From Bacteroidota bacterium (GTDB lineage Bacteria > Bacteroidota > Bacteroidia > Chitinophagales > Chitinophagaceae): a stretch of 25,605 nt of DNA. Of this stretch, positions 23,815 through 25,605 are shown piece after piece. Position 1 is the first letter of the stretch, and each line of letters starts with the position of its first letter. The stretch spans positions 1 to 25,605 of the forward strand of contig JAEZDA010000003.1 in the NCBI GenBank assembly GCA_023433345.1, read 5' to 3'. The position numbers were made by a program, and so were the translations under genes. Below the pieces are notes generated by a model that saw only the letters and a list, made by a program, of their open reading frames with translations, searched no databases and had not been told where the DNA came from.

Positions 23815-23843
23815 AGCTTTCAAAAATAATTAAGTTTGCACGC
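23815..23843. promoter_or_regulatory. 29-base divergent promoter of ribD and prmC
   Basis: Two exact TAnnTTTG -7 boxes lie back to back. TATTTTTG on the minus strand (plus 23821-23828) ends 6 bases before the ribD ATG. TAAGTTTG on the plus strand (23831-23838) ends 5 bases before the prmC ATG. Imperfect -33 elements fall inside the opposite gene: TCTG at 23807-23810 for prmC (20-base spacer) and TTTC (plus 23846-23849) for ribD (17-base spacer). With initiation a few bases past the box, both mRNAs would start at or next to their ATG. Confidence 0.6.
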
Positions 23844-24689
23844 ATGAAAGTGAAACAGTTGCTGCGTGAGGCTATATTGGAACTTGAGTCCGTATATTCC
23901 AAAAACGAGGCCGAAGCAATGGTTAACATACTTGCAGAAAATTGCTTTGGTATAGGCAGGCAGCAAATGATCTTTTCTTTGAACAAAGAACCCAATGAAA
24001 TTGAGAACGCCCGCTTCAATGGAGCAATTGCGAGGTTAAGAAACAGAGAACCCATACAATACGTCACCGGGGAAACATGGTTTTACCATCTTCGTTTTAA
24101 AGTAGACAGGAGTGTGCTGATTCCACGCCCGGAAACTGAGGAGCTGGTTGAAATAGCGATAAAATATGCCAGCGGCAAAACTGGAGATATGCTGGATGTT
24201 GGCTCGGGAAGCGGCTGCATCCCCATTTCATTTTTAAAAAATGTGAAAGGCTGGTCGGCCACCTCCATAGACCTGAGCACTTCCGCTCTTGCCCTGGCAG
24301 AAGAAAATGCACGCAACAATAATTCGCCGGTGAAATTCATAGAGATGGATTTCCTTGACCAGCGCTGGCATGATGAGCTGGGAATGTTCGACATGATCAT
24401 CTCAAACCCGCCATACATCCCTGATTCAGAAAAAAAGATGCTGGCTGATTCGGTTACCCTGTTTGAACCTCACCTCGCTTTATTTGTTGACGACCCATTG
24501 ATCTTCTACAAAACAATCGCTGCCTTCGGAAGAAAACATCTGAATGAAGACGGAGTGATTTTTCTGGAAGTACATCAGCACTTTGCACAGGAAACTGCGA
24601 GCGTTTTTGAAAAAGCAAATTACTCTGCCGAAGTGATCAAAGATATAAGTGGAAATGAAAGAATGGTAAAGGCTAATCTGAACCAGTAA
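23844..24689 (+). CDS. prmC: Peptide chain release factor N5-glutamine methyltransferase
   Basis: Methylates the Gln of the GGQ motif in release factors RF1/RF2 using SAM. 281 residues. N-terminal helical release-factor-binding domain (1-85) with REPIQYVTGETWFYHLRF, the linker motif LIPRPETEELVE at about 92-103, SAM-binding LDVGSGSGCIPISF (117-130) and the catalytic NPPYIP at 188-193. Length and motif order are typical. Starts 29 bases from ribD on the other strand, with an exact -7 box 5 bases before the ATG. The 3' end overlaps the convergent exbD gene by 17 bases. Confidence 0.96.
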   Translation: MKVKQLLREAILELESVYSKNEAEAMVNILAENCFGIGRQQMIFSLNKEPNEIENARFNGAIARLRNREPIQYVTGETWFYHLRFKVDRSVLIPRPETEELVEIAIKYASGKTGDMLDVGSGSGCIPISFLKNVKGWSATSIDLSTSALALAEENARNNNSPVKFIEMDFLDQRWHDELGMFDMIISNPPYIPDSEKKMLADSVTLFEPHLALFVDDPLIFYKTIAAFGRKHLNEDGVIFLEVHQHFAQETASVFEKANYSAEVIKDISGNERMVKANLNQ

Positions 24690-25080
24690 CTGTTGCTGAA
24701 GTTGTTGCGCCGAGCCTTCTCGCCACCTTCATCACGCGGACAATTTCACCCCAATGAGCAATGGAATCTGCATTAATCACAACGGCAGGCTTGGTACTGT
24801 CGCCCTCGATAATATATTTCTTTAAAGCGCTTTCCAGTGAATCAGCCGGAACCTGTTTCGAACCCACGAAAAAACGCTTTTCCTTGTCTACACTCACCAC
24901 CACACTTTGCTTTGAACGCGTATCACTTTTTGCGCGGGGCACGCTCATTTTTATTACATTAGGGTTCGCCAGTGTTGAGATCATCAGGAAGAACATCAAA
25001 AGAATGAACAGTATATCATTCAATGGGCCGGTATCAACCTCGCCACTCTCTTCCCTCAATCTGTTTTTCCTTAAGCTCAT
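24673..25080 (-). CDS. exbD: ExbD/TolR-family biopolymer transport protein
   Basis: 135 residues. A short cytoplasmic N-terminus leads to one transmembrane helix, GPLNDILFILLMFFLMIS, containing the proton-channel aspartate D22, then a periplasmic domain (KMSVPRAKSDTRSKQSVVVS ... PAVVINADSIAHWGEIVRVM). This is the standard ExbD/TolR plan and length. It works with the ExbB/TolQ-type protein encoded 9 bases upstream to convert proton-motive force into work at the outer membrane, normally through TonB. Whether it serves TonB, Tol or another envelope motor cannot be told from the window. Confidence 0.93.
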   Translation of the reverse strand: MSLRKNRLREESGEVDTGPLNDILFILLMFFLMISTLANPNVIKMSVPRAKSDTRSKQSVVVSVDKEKRFFVGSKQVPADSLESALKKYIIEGDSTKPAVVINADSIAHWGEIVRVMKVARRLGATTSATVTGSD

Positions 25081-25089
25081 TACTGTTCT

Positions 25090-25605
25090 TTATTTGGTTG
25101 GCTCCTGCAGCATATCAATAAAATCGTTGCTCGCACTTTCCATCATATTGGCTGTTCTGTTCACCTGTGTATCAAGATAACTATAACCGAGGTAGGCCAA
25201 CATACCAATGATGAGACCAGTGGCGGAAGTGATCAGTTTCACATACATGGCGTCGGCGATCTGTGTAATGGAAGGGTTGGCAATTGTGGCAAACTGTTTA
25301 AGTAACAGTACGAGCCCCACGATGGTTCCCACAAAACCGAAGAGGGGTGCAAAACGCGCTATCACAGACAGAATAGAAAGATTCTTTTCCATCTTATACA
25401 TTTCGAGCCTGCCAACATTCTCCATGCTTTTTTCAATTGCATCAATCGGTTTACCGATCCGCTGAATTCCTTTGTCTATGATACGGGCTACGGGATGCTG
25501 GGTGTTTTTCGCAAGATTGCGGGCAGCGGCTATATTGCCGGTAATAATATTATCCCGAATGATACTCATGAAATTCTCGTCAACTTTGCCCGCTTTCCTT
25601 ATCAC
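25090..25605 (-). CDS. exbB: MotA/TolQ/ExbB-family proton channel protein, partial (N-terminus beyond window)
   Basis: 171 residues to the right edge; the GTG at the very edge is not a credible start because a normal ExbB needs a first transmembrane helix and about 60-100 more residues upstream. Visible are the long cytoplasmic loop (KNTQHPVARIIDKGIQRIG ... EKSMENVGRLEMYKMEKNLS), helix two with APLFGFVGTIVGLVLLLKQF (the LGxxGTVxG signature), and helix three LITSATGLIIGMLAYLGYSYL. It pairs with ExbD immediately downstream in a probable operon. Confidence 0.93.
   Translation of the reverse strand: MIRKAGKVDENFMSIIRDNIITGNIAAARNLAKNTQHPVARIIDKGIQRIGKPIDAIEKSMENVGRLEMYKMEKNLSILSVIARFAPLFGFVGTIVGLVLLLKQFATIANPSITQIADAMYVKLITSATGLIIGMLAYLGYSYLDTQVNRTANMMESASNDFIDMLQEPTK

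Noticed and set aside
23815..23823. TTG start three codons upstream of the ribD ATG
   Set aside because: The ATG at 23814 gives the classic RibD N-terminus, and the upstream triplets overlap the exact -7 box.
25603..25605. GTG at the right edge as the start of the ExbB-type protein
   Set aside because: The protein would lack its first transmembrane helix and periplasmic part; the gene simply runs off the window.

Overview
The window looks like a chromosomal segment of a Bacteroidota bacterium, probably of the Chitinophagales type. The evidence is: a long secreted protein ending in a gliding-motility/CHU_C-type sorting domain next to a PorP/SprF-family gene (type IX secretion); a CarboxypepD_reg-like secreted protein; almost no Shine-Dalgarno sequences but several Bacteroidota-style TAnnTTTG promoter boxes; and Bacteroidota-type Mrp and IMPACT/YigZ proteins. 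Coding density is very high. I see no stretch above 300 bases without a gene, and no tRNA, rRNA, CRISPR array, IS element or phage gene.

Layout. Left edge (1-2647): the start of a DUF423 membrane protein overlapping aroK (shikimate kinase), a small secreted CarboxypepD_reg-like protein, and an Mrp/ApbC Fe-S carrier ATPase. Centre (2669-11869): a kynurenine catabolism locus. ACMS decarboxylase lies alone on the minus strand. It is followed by a plus-strand pair, a secreted M48 metallopeptidase and a secreted protein of unknown function. Then come 3-hydroxyanthranilate dioxygenase (minus) and, divergently, a tightly packed operon (gaps of 1-2 bases) of aminomuconate-semialdehyde dehydrogenase, RidA-family aminomuconate deaminase, kynureninase and kynurenine 3-monooxygenase. 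Together these six enzymes would take kynurenine to anthranilate/3-hydroxyanthranilate, ring-cleave the latter and divert ACMS away from quinolinate/NAD towards central carbon. Tryptophan dioxygenase and kynurenine formamidase are not in the window.

Next (11950-16341): pyrF, a convergent SGNH hydrolase translationally coupled to a secreted YciI-like protein, then a glutaryl-CoA dehydrogenase and 3-hydroxybutyryl-CoA dehydrogenase pair, and an MmcQ/YjbR protein. The last pair would act at the lower end of tryptophan/lysine degradation if carbon leaves the kynurenine route as 2-oxoadipate. That link is an inference.

Right part (16416-25605): the 1.27-kilo-residue T9SS-sorted multidomain protein with its PorP/SprF partner upstream, then YigZ, an EamA-type transporter and ribD in one minus-strand run. 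prmC is divergent from ribD across only 29 bases carrying two back-to-back promoter boxes. Finally ExbD and a truncated ExbB/MotA-type proton-channel protein energise the outer membrane.

I did not find an obvious new defence or mobile system. The items most worth a second look are the assembly of a catabolic kynurenine locus with glutaryl-CoA enzymes close by, the unexplained secreted protease/unknown pair inside it, the A-B-B-A repeat architecture of the large surface protein, and the probable leaderless ribD/prmC divergent promoter.
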